Assembly (NCBI GenBank): GCA_022494885.1 | Contig: JAGVSM010003542.1 | Coordinates: forward strand, 95,357 to 159,356 | Source: Micrasema longulum | Lineage: Eukaryota > Arthropoda > Insecta > Trichoptera > Brachycentridae | DNA: 64,000 bases | Reading direction: 5' to 3' | In this document: in pieces, positions 35,011 through 46,939 of the stretch | Numbering within the stretch: the first letter of the stretch is position 1 | Layout of the letters: each line of letters opens with the position of its first letter | Made by a program: the position numbers and the translations under genes | The notes under the pieces: model-generated | Seen by the model: only the letters and a program-made list of their open reading frames with translations | Told to the model about the DNA's origin: nothing | The model's database searches: none

Positions 35011-37850
35011 TTCCTTATTCTATAAATGTGGAATTGACACAATTTTATTCTCCTGGTTTGTCGTGGTTCAAAAAAAATGCAAAATGTAAAATAATGAATG
35101 TTGGAGTTATAAAAACTATGAATTACAATTGTGTATTGTAATTGCATATATTATATAATAAATTACAATTGTTGAATTACAAAATAAATTCATTAAATAA
35201 TTGTCCTCTACCTGTCTCTTTTTTAGCATTTTCGTTCCATCATTTCTTTTTTGTAAATTATTTACAATTATAAGTAGTTTTCATGTATTGGTAATAAAAA
35301 ATATGACCACTGCCAAAATTTTCAAAATCACGTAACTAAATATAGTATTAGAAATTTTTATTTTGAGAACCAGTGGATTGAAAACTCAGTACTCGGCAGC
35401 TGAATCCGCTCCATACGATTTTACGTTGAATTAAGTTAATACAAATTATTATCCACCCCTCGCGTGACCTGCAGCGGCAGATTCTAAATAGTAGGTAGGG
35501 TAGGTGCTAGGTGGGTAACTGAAAACGCTACGATTAGATATAACGTCTCACGGCAGTAATTAACAACATCTCCATTAATACAATTCCATGCAAAAGCAAT
35601 TTCATTTCCTTGTCTCATAACCTTTGCGTTCGTTTGTTTTCTAAATTTGTGGTTGATAATTAATTATTATTTAGCTATTATCAATTATGATTTTGAATGT
35701 AGTTTCGTTGTTGTTGCGCTTTTAGTTTAATTTTTCTTAGTAGGTATTCATTTCTGTAAGCTTTTGGAACTAGAATCAAGTTCATTAAATATTATGTAGG
35801 TACGTACTATATTTCTTTAATTTTTTTGAACACAAAATGTCTCCTTTATTTTTCAAAGACAAAAGTCGCTCTTTTTTACTTTTTTAAAATCAAAATCGAT
35901 AAATTAATAATTGACAATTAACAAATGTACGACTGAAAATAAAGATAAAAATTGTCATTCAATACTGTTAGGTAAAAAAAATACTGATAACATAATTGTG
36001 TTCGAACGGTTATAAAGAATTTTTCTTCGTGTGTTTTTTGTGTGTTTATTAAAATGTACACAAAATTTAAGATTTATTTAATTTAGTTTCTTTTTTTATC
36101 AGTAAGTACGTCTCATTTTTTCTGCTTACGTTGGTAGGTGGAATAACATAGAAAAGTTTTTTTAACACATTCATAAATTTTGACCATTATTTATCAGTTT
36201 AAGCCAGTGTTTATTTAACATTAATGTAAAATAATTTATTGAGCAAAAACATGTTTTTTAAGTACCCGGAATTTTCAAGTTTTTAGTTCGTACAGAAAAA
36301 AATCGAGTCTGAAAAGGTTGATTACGTTGCATATTTACGATTCACGCAATTACCCGACGCACTAAAAGGTTGAGTTTTGTTCAGTATTAGGATTACTTCT
36401 CCCCGCGCTCCTCTCGTTCTCTGGCAGTATCAGAAGTACCAGTTGCCAGTGATGGAATATAAAATACATCAACGCCTTCTATCTCCTGGATATAAATTGC
36501 ACTTGACTGGGTTTCAGAGAATCCATTATTTGGGGAGAAGACAATGTTCACGACACGTAGCTTCCCGCCTACTTACGTCAGCGTCATAACGCTTTTCAAT
36601 AAACCCATCGGATGGAACTTTCAAAAGAATTTGTGTCTTTTATTAGTCAAATGCTGCAGATTGCCGTTTATGGAACCATCGCTTTAGTTATATCACTCAA
36701 AGGAGCTTTTAGTGGGTACTTTTATTTAGTAAAACATACATTTTTTATTTATTTATCTGTAAGGAACATACAGTGACAATTTTATTTTAATTCCATAAAA
36801 ATACCCTTATATTATACTGAACAAGTGAAGTTCCCGTGTGTTATAGGCGTGTGTGTTTTTGTGTTGGTGTATAATATTACAAACTTAATAACAATGTAAA
36901 TATTTGAGAGAAGAACTAAATTGGTTTTATGTAGTAATATAAATAAATATATTTTATTTAGATAACCGACATGCCATGATTAAATTCAACAGTTATTTAA
37001 TGATGGACATGTCAAAAGACGGAATAATCGTCGTGCGTGCATGAAAAGATGTATGAATGTAAAGAAAACGGGGTCCGCATGCAAAGACATAGTGATATGG
37101 AGCTTTGTAATGTATTTATTTTTAGAAAATTATACAAATAAAATTTTAACACCTTATTATACCTTATCTTATAAACAATATACACACAAAAATATTCTTT
37201 TTAAATAGACATTATTATAAAATCCAGACGCTTTCCATTGACATTCTATCTTTTTAACAAAAACCTTCGCAATCCCACGAAACTATGCGATTGACCCTGC
37301 ATCCCTAATCTCTTTTGGCGACTCATGAAATATCTGAAGTCCTTTGTGGTACAGTTATCTATCTTCTCTGCCTACTTATAAGATGATGGTTTGATGTTTT
37401 TTTGTTTGTTTAGTTAATCAAAAAAAAATATATTATTTTAATCGCCGTTAAATGAGGACAATTTGGTTATTTTTCATTTATGTAACTCATTTGAATTTTC
37501 GCTTGAAAATGTTTCGTGAAATTTAGCTAACTTATCTATACATATTAGTTTTGACCTAATAAAATCTGCGTAGCATAATCTGCGATGATTTTCCGACAAA
37601 TTTTTAACCTTTTAGTTTCATTTTGTTTGAAAAAGTTTTAACTAAATCTAATTGGCGGAAATTTCATAACGAACTTTGGAACAATTTGTGGGGGCAAAAT
37701 TTCCGGTCAGCAGTTCATCATATTTTGAAAACGTTAGCATTAATCTTTTTGTTCTTGAAGCACCAACACATTTTGTACTGAAATAACTTTAAACGTACAT
37801 TTTTACTTTTCCATCTAAAATCTTATTGAAAACAACCATTTAATTAGTAC
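35010..37850. other. Long stretch without recognised features
   Basis: AT-rich throughout except 36390-36590, where unique-looking sequence (CTCCCCGCGCTCCTCTCGTT near 36400) carries a 70-codon ORF without a recognisable domain. Nothing here recurs in the window. Confidence 0.45.
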
Positions 37851-37859
37851 GTGCATAAT

Positions 37860-37932
37860 CTCCAAACGCTCTCGTGGCCGTAGAAAAACCATTTATCTCG
37901 TGTTTTTACATACAAAATACACGAGATAAATC
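37860..37932. repeat. Degenerate copy of hairpin MITE
   Basis: CCAAACGCTCTCGTGGCCG and TTATCTCGTG...CACGAGATAAA form the outer and inner parts of a hairpin resembling the complete one at 53812-53940 (CCAAACGCTCTGGCGGCCG). The right outer arm is lost. Confidence 0.4.
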
Positions 37933-38233
37933 TCTGTGGTTAATTTCGTTCTTTTTTCCGTAGTGTTGACACTTTGAGTACCGCCGAATACACGTAGAAT
38001 TTACCCTGTGCCCTGCCCATTTTTGTGAAATTTCATGCTTTGTGAAGGGTTCCTTAAAAGTGTCATAATCATGAAAATACTGAGTAAAATTAATTGAAAC
38101 TTCTCAGATTTATTTGAAATAATTAAATAAGTCATTTTTGTATGATAGTTTTGCCAACACTGGCCTTTATGGAGAGCTATATTGCGCATTGCAATGTTCG
38201 GACATATACAGGGCCTCACTCCTTTTTTTGTGC

Positions 38234-38453
38234 TTTGTATCCCGGAGCCGTGTAAACACGTGATTATAATGACCGTGCGTTGTGTCCCGGTCCCGTGTTT
38301 TCACGTGGTTTACCAGCAGCAAAGTACTTATAAAAATCACTAGATGTCAGTAAAACGCACTTTTTTAGACACGTTTAAAGTTATTTCAGTAAAATGCACT
38401 TTTTTAGACAGCTGGTTATATAATCACGTGTTTACACGGTTCCGGGATACAAA
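38234..38453. repeat. MITE with 37-bp inverted ends
   Basis: TTTGTATCCCGGAGCCGTGT plus AAACACGTGATTATA at the left is repeated inverted at 38416-38453 (ATAATCACGTGTTTACACGG, TTCCGGGATACAAA). The interior contains two CAGTAAAA-GCACTTTTTTAGACA copies. CACGTG E-box palindromes sit inside both ends. Confidence 0.65.
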
Positions 38454-38521
38454 CTGTTAATTTAGTGTCTAGTAGTTATTGCACGTTGACATTACTCCTC
38501 TTTTGGAACACTCGTTTAACA

Positions 38522-38650
38522 TAATATGATCCTTCGAACAGGGCGGCCAAACTGGAGATTGGGTTCCAATTCAACATCTTTCAGCAGTGTGATTAAATTG
38601 TGAACAGTGGAAGCAGTAAGAGGGTTACAATCTTCAATTTCAACACTTTG
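38522..38650 (-). pseudogene. Unidentified coding-like fragment
   Basis: A 43-codon minus-strand open stretch reads VEIEDCNPLTASTVHNLIT, then LLKDVELEPNLQFGRPVRRI. Its composition is protein-like for an AT-rich region. Further fragments lie upstream on the same strand (38883-39131, K/E/N-rich). I do not recognise the family. It may be a decayed transposable element ORF. Confidence 0.3.
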
Positions 38651-39325
38651 GTATTGTGTATTTATATAGCATTATTTTAGTATTTCGTCGTCGGAAATAT
38701 TTATTCATTCTAGATCTTCAGTTTATTAGAAAATCTCAGTTAGTATTATTTCTTATTCTATCATATTACACTTCAATCCTTTAGGTATTAGACATGTTTT
38801 TCTTTCTTTTATATTTTCGACAGTCACTTCGCTTCCCATATTTTTGTTGATTTCATGGACGAGTTTATCGGCATCTTATTTTTTAGCGAGTGATATAATC
38901 ATCCTTTCTTCGGCAATTTAATACATCTCCATTATGACAATTTTTAAAAGATGCATCGATTTTTTTTTCATTTCTACTGCTTTTATATTGGTTTTCGTGG
39001 TCAACCGTAGTTTGCTCTATTACTATTTTTAAATTCAATTCCACAATAGTTTTTAGTTCAGAGTCTTTAACCGGCGTATTTTTTTTCCATTTGAACTGAC
39101 CTACCCACCCAACCGGCCACGCGGAAAACAAAATTCGTTAATTTGGTACACAATACGCGACTTTTTCAATCAACTGTGCAATTTGTTTTATGTACCAAAT
39201 TTCGTATGTCATCAATCTAAAGGCGTGGTGTGCATTAGATGTATTTTTACCTTTATATATTTTGACTTTGTCCTGACGGATTACGAATACAGTTCTGTAT
39301 TTGAAATAGATCCAGAATATATAAC

Positions 39326-40036
39326 ACTTTGTATTATGTAGACCACACACGAGTTATTATAACACAACTAGTTTCAGGTGTTCTGATTACCCGTCATCAG
39401 GCGTAACTATTAACTGTCAATATTATAACACAACTAGTTTCAGGTGTTCTGATTACCCGTCATCAGGCGTAACGATTAACTGTCAATATTATAACACAAC
39501 TAGTTTCAGGTATTCTGATTGACTATTTAAAGTTACGCTTGATGACGGGTAATCAAAATACCTGAAACTAGTTGTGTTATAATAAAAGTGTTTTGTTTTA
39601 AATTTCACTAAGTAAATGCTGAAACAATAAATAGAACCAGATTTCCGGACGAGTGCTTTCGACTCGATGGCTGTCAATATATAAACGTAACAAATTGTCA
39701 ATATTTTACTAATGTCATATGTATTGTTTGTTGACCATAATAAATCAAATAAAATAAATGGGAAACGCGATCTGACATTTCTTTATACAAACATATTCCC
39801 GTATTTTCTCCCTTGATTATGGAATTAGAGCATTGGTTTTTTTTTCACACTATAGATATTTGCCATGGGCGTCATTTTATCGTTTTGTTTTTTTTTTGAT
39901 AAATTTGACTAATATTATAACACAACTAGTTTAGGTATTCTGATTGACAGTTAATAGTTACACCTTATGGCGGGTTAATACCCAAAACTAGTTGTGTTAT
40001 AATATTAATCTCGTGTGTAGTCTATATTTACAAAGT
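39326..40036. mobile_element. Inverted-end element with 66-bp hammerhead-like tandem repeats
   Basis: The outer phrases CACTTTGT...GTAGACCACACACGAG (39326-39353) and CTCGTGTGTAGTCTAT...ACAAAGTG (40009-40036) are inverted. Inside the left end are two full 66-bp units (39355-39420, 39421-39486), a half unit, and an inverted unit (about 39530-39585). A further inverted pair lies at 39913-40003. On the minus strand each unit reads CTGATGA, a GGGT/ACCT helix, GAAACTAGTT, and flanks able to form stem I (TTACGC with GTGTTA). ACUAGU is self-complementary. The arrangement resembles tandem hammerhead repeats of Penelope-like terminal sequences. No protein is encoded. Confidence 0.5.
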
Positions 40037-40200
40037 GTTTTATTTTAAATGTTATTTCACAAAGTAAATTCTGAAACAATAAACAGAACCAGAATCCCGG
40101 ACGAGTGCTTTCGACTCAATGGCTGCTCTCAGGTAAAAATCCTGATAAATAAAATCGAATGGAGATAAGTCCTCCTCATTGTGCAGTGCTTGATGCCTTC
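39585..40200. repeat. Direct repeat pair, family G
   Basis: About 95 bp starting AAAGTGTTTTGTTTTAAAT, through CTGAAACAATAAA-AGAACC and GGACGAGTGCTTTCGACTC, occurs at 39585-39680 and again at 40033-40125. The second copy continues with GGCTGCTCTCAGGTAAAAA, which recurs at 60588-60606. These flank the inverted unit and may be terminal repeats of one element. Confidence 0.5.
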
Positions 40201-41019
40201 ACCTACCATGCTTGAGGTCCCGGGTACAATTTCTGGGAAGATCAGTATGAAGTATTAATTGAAAGGGTGGTTCAACACTACAATATAATGATGATAATTT
40301 TTAAAATACCTAGATTGTAAAATCAATAAAACGCTTTGTACTCACAGCCAATCTACCAAACAAAATGGATTTTTTACCCTTGAAAATAGACGCACTGTAT
40401 CTGAATAATGCTATTTACACAAATTATTAAATATTAATGTTGACTCTTTTAACCTACTCTCCAAAACTAATCTTAATGTCCCCTTTCGCGTGACAAGAAA
40501 TAAGTATTTATTCCATCTGCCTGTAGCACTAAATATGCACAACACTCTTTCCTCTATCATTCTTGCTCTAACCATAATGTTTTTTTTTCATCCATTGATA
40601 TATTTTACATGCCCTTTAATTTATTAAAAAATAAATTAAGACTTATTATTTCTGGCTGCGATACGATCCCACTTACTATTTAATGATGCACACACCTGAA
40701 CTCTTACTCTTACTTTTGCTTACTCCCACACTAATACACATAAACAAACATCTACACTTACTCTCATACAAATACACATAAACACATCCTTTTGTTGTAA
40801 CACAATTTAATGATGTGTATAATTTTTATTTAGAAACTTCGCTAGTATGTCTTTAAACTGTTTTTTTTTTTTTAATGTTACTATATCACTGTCGACTGTT
40901 TGTTTATTTAAAATAAAATAAAAACATATTTTACGGTGGCAGTTAATAAAATAAAATGTAATTTACTCATGACGATGTGTATGTAATTTTTATTTTTTTT
41001 TTCCATTTGTAATTTTTCA

Positions 41020-42770
41020 CTTTTCTGCGGTCGTTTTTAAGGGGAAGTGGCCTGAAAACTGCTAAAAGGTGATATTTTGATGGGATATTTAAAGTACTTG
41101 TAATGATCCTAGCCAAGTTTTGAAAATACCTTGTCCAAATTCAAACTTTCTTTTTAGGGCTAAATATCTTTTGTTTTTTTATTTTTATCTTGTATGTTAG
41201 TGAAAAAAATTCTCAAAGATTATTAAATCCCTGGAAACAGTTTTTTTTCGAATAGGTATTTAACGTATTTGTAAATATAGTACGACCTTATTTTTTAGTT
41301 TATCGTAATGCTTATATCTTCTTCTAAGTTTCAATGTTTCGTTTTTCTTTAAAATAAGTTTTGTTGGGTCATTATATCGTATAAACTGTAGCTATTTTAA
41401 GGGTGTAAAAATCCTGTACAAACCTTCATACAAAAAAGTCAGATTACAAATGTTTATACTTTCCGAAAATATTCAAAAGTCATAATGCTTTGTTTTCTTT
41501 GTACAACTGTGTAAGAGGTCCTACCTCTATTGACCCGGCACTTGACGAGAACAATCCAAGCTACATGGGTTCATTCTATTTTCTCTTTGTTGCTAACACC
41601 TGCAATGTGGCGACTTTATACGGAATACGGACGCGGCTTTTCTTATTGCTCGGGTTTCATAATTCTGTGGCCTTATTGTATGACTAATTGTTTTTGTAAA
41701 TTCATTCGTTTGGTACATAGAATTAAGAATAGTTTAGAAACCGCATACGCACATCAAACCTCGGATACCTTAGACCTCGGATTAAACAACGCCATGGGGG
41801 ACATTTGAACCATATTATCTTTAAAACATCAAATATTATTTAACATGATATAAAAATATCAGTTTTATATCAAAAAAATTGTTTTATATTTTAAGTTCAA
41901 AGTTTATTAATTCAATTACTCTTACTAAATGACCCTTTACTTATCTAATCTGTTGTGTAAATCAATGTTTCCGCGTGCACAATAAAATTTTAGAGAATTT
42001 AACAGATTGCTTTTTTTTACCTTTCATTGTGTTATGATTTTTTTTTCCCATCAAGCAACATTACCCGGTGACTTCACGAATACGCACGGCGAAAGTAAGC
42101 CGGAGAGGGGGAATTATTGGACACAGTCCGATGTATTCAAATATGATTCTACGCTCCTTCTGGACTATTCTTAATTCTACGGTTTGGTATGAGAGGGAAC
42201 GAGAAAAATACGACTTTTAATGCGTCAAAGTTAAATGAATATAATATTACGAACGAACGAACTTACGAAACGAAATTGTGACAGAAAAAGCCTGAAGTGT
42301 GTAACGAAGAGTAAAGTGCTATCAAATCTCGACATTTTATTACTACTCATATTTAATCATATTGCAATAAAAAACCGAGGATCTTTTTGGATTCTTCTTT
42401 TAACGAGTCTGTTTTTTGGTTAGCTGGAAGACATCGGCTTTAGCAATAAGTCATGTAAAGTACTTATTCTTTGTACTTGAAAGATTTAAAATAAATATTA
42501 AAAAATGGAGGTGTGGGACTAGTGAAGATTTTTTTACATACTACAGATATTTACCATTGGCGTCTCTCAACCGTTATGCTTTTTTGATAAATTATTTCCT
42601 ATGGGAGCCAAACCATCCAAAAACCCATAAAAGCGCCCAGTTTTATCTGCTTCGTCTTCGGACGTACGATAAACAAATACTATTAATATTTTTTAAAAAT
42701 AGTAAAGTTACCGACGCAGAAAATTTAATTCTATTTATCAGAAATAAAACAAAATAGGTTCAATTAATAT
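41020..42770. other. Unassigned region
   Basis: No known protein. 41490-41808 has two overlapping 65- to 92-codon ORFs without recognisable domains. 42530-42680 belongs to family G: ATTTACCATTGGCGTCTCTC, TTTTTTGATAAATT and CATCCAAAAACC recur inverted at 60730-60850, and part recurs at 39840-39905. Confidence 0.4.
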
Positions 42771-43235
42771 ATTACAACAGAGAAGAAGAATACTTTATAT
42801 AAGGGAATATAAAAGTCTAAACGTCCACAGGGCTAATGACCTGTAATTGGCTGGTTTAAGTGGCCACTTTACACACTGTGTACTGTAACCTGTAACAACA
42901 TTCACCATTCTGCCTATATTTAACATCTTTGTTGTTTAACTTTTCCATCTGTTGACGTTTTTTAAGTTAAAGAGCTGAAACCCTTATTGTTTTGGATGAG
43001 ATTTATGTGATTGAATTATTTCACCTACATACTAGGCAACTCCTGAAAATAATTTTCAATGTTTATACTTCTTCTTGGACCAAATGGATTCATCAACATT
43101 TTTTAAATAAATTTATTTACATACATAAGTACATAGTACATTGTTTAAGACATAAGTCCCAACTCCCAACAATCATTTTAGTTTGTCAAAATTTTTGTAG
43201 ACAAGGACTGGATTCAACCCCCTAGGTAGTAATTT
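42770..43235 (+). repeat. Family E element copy
   Basis: Carries the core (GGGCTAATGACCTGTAATTG, GCTGGTTTAAGTGGCCACTT, TACACACTGTGTACTG), then CACCATTCTGCCTATATTTA, GTTAAAGAGCTGAAACCC and, at its far end, GTAGACAAGGACTGGATTCA. The same blocks occur in 1290-2170 in opposite orientation, which defines the internal structure of the family. Confidence 0.55.
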
Positions 43236-43315
43236 TGTTAATAATGTGATCATTTAGTGTGTAGGCGTAAACTAGCCTAATTTATGAAATTTTTATTTTT
43301 ATTTTATTTATTTTT

Positions 43316-43481
43316 GCACCACAACAGGCCAGGAGGCCCAATTGCAGTGGTGAATTACATCACAGAACACCCAGGCTTGAGAAAATACACACTTTAATTT
43401 TTTTGTGTTCTCACCGGGAATCGAACCCGGAACCTTTCGTGTGTGAGTCAAGCGTCTTGACCACTACACCACGGAGGCCGC
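43316..43481 (-). repeat. SINE1, tRNA-Val-like
   Basis: Minus strand: GCGGCCTCCGTGGTGTAGTG (A-box), TGACTCACACACGAAAGG (anticodon arm with CAC in a valine-like context), GGTTCGATTCCCGG (B-box), then the body AAGCCTGGGTGTTCTGTG and GGGCCTCCTGGCCTGTTGTG. Two other copies are at 46638 and 51583. RNA polymerase III promoter parts are intact in this copy. Confidence 0.75.
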
Positions 43482-43539
43482 TATACTACTAAAGATAATA
43501 AATACTTATTGACATTTGCCGATGTTATTTATAATTTTT

Positions 43540-44200
43540 TATGAGGAAGTTCAATGCTACGAGAAATTGGATGTAAAAAATGTTTTCACGCATGCGGAAA
43601 AAATATAACATTCAATCGTACGGCTAAGTTTTTCGAGAATGTATGAAAAAATAATATGGTTTAATTGAACGACCGCAAAAGTTCTTGCGAATCGAGTAAT
43701 CAAATACAGCGTTGACATGTGCTGTGATGGATTCTCAGTTCCCGGAAAGCCAATTTTTCTTAACGTTTAGAATATGTTCAATCAAATCAGCTATCCTATC
43801 CATCGAATGGCCATCCCCTCAATTCTCCCCTTTTTTAATGCGCTTCTCTACAAATCTTCACTATATTTTCTTTTCCTTTCTTCTTTCTTTATTTAAAAAA
43901 ATAATAATTACATGTTTCGTGTAATAGTCATGATTTTATTTTATGTTATTTTCTATAATGCTTTATGTACTTTTAACTGTATATTGTAAAAGCCCTCTGG
44001 GCGTTTATTAAATAAATAAATAAATGTTGACAGCTACGGGGCTATACTTTTAAATGTCACGACAACTCACCGACGAGAACGAGTGACATCACCGGTGGAG
44101 TAATTTCGAAATTACAAACCTTTAAAAAATCATAGCGATTAAAATACATAAAAATGAAAACTGTTGGCTTAGTTTGTTAGTCTATTAACAAATAAAAATA
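43540..44200 (-). repeat. Family D element split by an insertion
   Basis: 43540-43690 parallels 28100-28200 inverted (AAATTGGATGTAAAAAATG, TCGAGAATGTATGAAAAAAT) and 44040-44190 parallels 27830-27960 inverted (ATTTCGAAATTACAAA, TTAGTTTGTTAGTCTATTAA). The two halves are separated by the tailed insertion at 43719-44026. Confidence 0.5.
43719..44026 (+). mobile_element. Short LINE-like insertion with TAAA tail
   Basis: The insertion ends TTGTAAAAGCCCTCTGGGCG, TTTATTAAATAAATAAATAAAT. GTTGACA occurs on both sides (43712-43718 and about 44027-44033), a plausible target-site duplication inside the split family D element. No reverse transcriptase motif remains, so it is a 5'-truncated 3' end. Confidence 0.5.
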
Positions 44201-44410
44201 TGAAAAAATACACCGAACTTTCTCATTTACTTACTAAAACCAGTCTTTTTCTTTTATTCGGCTGGTTTTAGCGATATGTTTTTCAAGATAAGCTTCACGG
44301 AATGAAAATACTCGAGTCGCGTTCATGTGAACATGTTCTTTTTACGGAGACATTGTCACGTGACGGATTTTTCCTTTTTTAAAGCTTCGGGCGGAAACAG
44401 AATAAGTGTT

Positions 44411-44437
44411 GGGGCAGGGGGCAGCGGGCAAGGGGGG
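44411..44437 (+). other. Predicted G-quadruplex motif
   Basis: Runs of G at 44411-44414, 44417-44421, 44426-44428 and 44432-44437 with loops of 2, 4 and 3 bases meet the G3+N1-7 rule. It lies in a small GC-rich island (44390-44480). Confidence 0.55.
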
Positions 44438-44703
44438 TCAAGGTGAAGCCAATGGACCCACGGAGGGTAGGAATAGCGCCATATTGACACATTATGCCAA
44501 ACATTCAATGAAAATTTTGCCTTTCGCAATCCCGTTGCAGTTATTATCAAATTTTCGGGAGTTAAATATTGTTAGACCCCCCCTTTGTATTTTGGGAGCT
44601 TTAATTTTATTGTGAACAAGTATTCCAATTATTTGCTTAATAATAACTAACGCATTTAAATGTATGTTTATTTTTAACTATGTAAAACAAAATAATAAGG
44701 AGA

Positions 44704-45612
44704 ATAATGACTCCACCAGGGATGCGATTGCATACGCTATCTTCATCAGTACATATCGAGACGGTATAAAGTAAAATCGATATGTATTTACTAATTTGTG
44801 TATATTTGTATGAAAATTAAAAAAGGTTTCGTTAGTAATCTGTAATTGAACACGTTTAGAAAAATAAATTGAATGCATATTCTATTTTATACAGAAAATT
44901 TAATTTTACTTTGTAGATAAAATTGATGATAAATTTTAACTTCTCATTGTAATAGGAGTTCAGGGCCTCGATTATGACGGGAAGATAAAATTTATCCTCA
45001 AGTTTATCTATAAAGTAAAATTAAGTTTTCTATATGAAAAATAGAATATGTTTACAATTTTCGTTCATAAATGTCGATATTAGTTTATACCGTCTCAGTA
45101 TATACCGATGAAGATAGCCGTTCATAATCGCGGCACAGGGCCGTGATCACAAACGCTATGTCCGTCGGTACACGTTGAGACGGAACAAAGTAAAATCGAT
45201 ATTTATTTTCGAAAATGCCTATATTTGTAATGATGTAATAACTTATATTTACATATAAGTTATTAATTTTAAAAATACTTGGTACACTTCCACTTATTTA
45301 TTTTGACCAATTAGCGCTTTCACCCTTGTGATTGGTCAAAATAAATAAGTGGAAGTGTACCTAGTATTTTTTAAATTAATAACTTAAATGTAAATATAAG
45401 TTATTACATCATTACAATGGAATTCCATCAAGAATTGTCAATAAATAATTTAAATGAAATAAGCCTATATTTGTATAAAAATTTTAAGTATCTTCGTCGG
45501 TACCCTGTAATTGAACATGTTTAGAAAAAAAAATGGATACGTATTCTATTTTTCATACAAAAAACTTAATTTTACTTTGTAAATAAAATAGATGATAAAT
45601 ATAACTTCTTCT
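44704..45612. repeat. Three adjacent family F elements
   Basis: Copies at about 44704-44960, 44964-45138 (opposite orientation, starting AGGGCCTCGATTATGACGGG) and 45140-45612 lie back to back. All share TATCGAGACGG or its complement, an ATCTTCGTCGGTA-like phrase and TACTTTGTAGATAAAATTGA. The third is split by the 233-bp insertion at 45230. Confidence 0.6.
45230..45462. mobile_element. 233-bp hairpin insertion with 13-bp target duplication
   Basis: GCCTATATTTGTA occurs at 45217-45229 and again at 45463-45475. The second copy continues the interrupted family F sequence, so this is a target-site duplication. Inside, arms of about 75-80 bp are inverted (TGATGTAATAACTTATATTT at 45231 and its complement ending at 45413; GGTACACTTCCACTTATTTA and complement nearer the centre). 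A 45-bp non-palindromic tail follows (ATGGAATTCCATCAAGAATT to AAATGAAATAA). The length of the duplication points to retrotransposition rather than a cut-and-paste transposase. Confidence 0.6.
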
Positions 45613-46637
45613 GTTATTTCAAGACGCATTTTCGACAAAAAGCGATAATTTGATATTTATTTTTTTTTACTGTAATTTTCTACTTTAAAATTAATAATGT
45701 TAACACTATTTACTTTAAATTAATGTAGTTATACAGAAAACAGCCAGCCATAAAAAGGTGAAACTAAGATAAAAGCACCTTTGTGAAAAGAGTGAATGAT
45801 CAAATCTACACAACAGTTGGAATGTTTTTGACTTTGACAAATGATAAACAATAAACACATTAGTTTTTGTATATATTACAAACAATAATCTTGTTATTCA
45901 TTTGGCTAGGTTTAGTGATTTTTGAAGGTACTTAAGATTTTTCTCTCGCTTTGAGTGTTTTCTGCAAATTGAGAAATACCCTTTTTGTCATTAACACCAT
46001 TTTCAGAAGGTGATTAATACAGTTTTTTGTATCAAAAAGGTCTGGCTGTTTTTAGCAGAACATAGAATTGACCTGACTGCACCCGATAACATTAATATCT
46101 AAATTGTTCAAAATTGTGGACTGGCTGCTTTCTGCATAACTAAATATAATGTACATTTCGAGGGTCCCTACGTATATTATCGAATCGCATTTTTCAAAGT
46201 TTACATGAGAGCAAAAACAAACCTTGGGATTTTTTTAAGCTATTAGATACTGTGGAATTGCCAAAAACGTATCTATTGTATTTCAATAGCTTTGGTTTTG
46301 CTCTACTGTAAACCTTGCAAAATGCAGATTCGATAGTATACGTCGGGACCGTCGATTTGTCTTGGGTCCTGACGAATGATATAATACAAACCAATCAAAA
46401 AAGTCCTCTGTACACTTTGTATGACTTGTCACAGTTTTTATAGGTTATATGGCTTCCTCAATACATACACATTAATTTAGTTGTACCTACTCGGGCGCCT
46501 ATAACAATGTTTTTCTGTAGCGATGGAAAAAATATGTCAGAATCATCGAATAATTTCAGTAACCGTTTATGATTTACTAATCACAATCGATTATAATATG
46601 GGTTATAAATTTGTTCAATGCTGTCCATTTTTTTTTT

Positions 46638-46798
46638 GCACAACAGGCCAGGAAGCCCAATCACAGTGGTGAATTACACCACAAAACATCCAGGCTTGAG
46701 AAAAATCACATTTGATTTTTGTGTTCTCACCGGGAATCTAACCCGGTACCTCCCGTGTGTAAGTCAAGCGTCTTAATTACTACACCACGGAGGCCGCC
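46638..46798 (-). repeat. SINE1 copy
   Basis: Matches 43316-43481 closely, but its B-box is damaged (GGTTAGATTCCCGG) and the anticodon arm altered (GACTTACACACGGGAGG). Older or inactive. Confidence 0.7.
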
Positions 46799-46939
46799 AC
46801 TTTTCGAATGATCGTGTTATTTACCGGTCGATGTTCAGTGTTTTTTTTATTTATTTTTTATTTGTTAAAGCATTGTCATAGACGCGCCCTTTAGAGTAAA
46901 AGATTTCAAAAAGTAGTGACACGAAAATGTACCCAAGTA

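Noticed and set aside
43400..43481. Functional tRNA-Val gene on the minus strand
   Set aside because: The anticodon arm carries extra bases, the acceptor stem does not pair, and the segment is followed by the conserved SINE1 body, with two more copies in the window.
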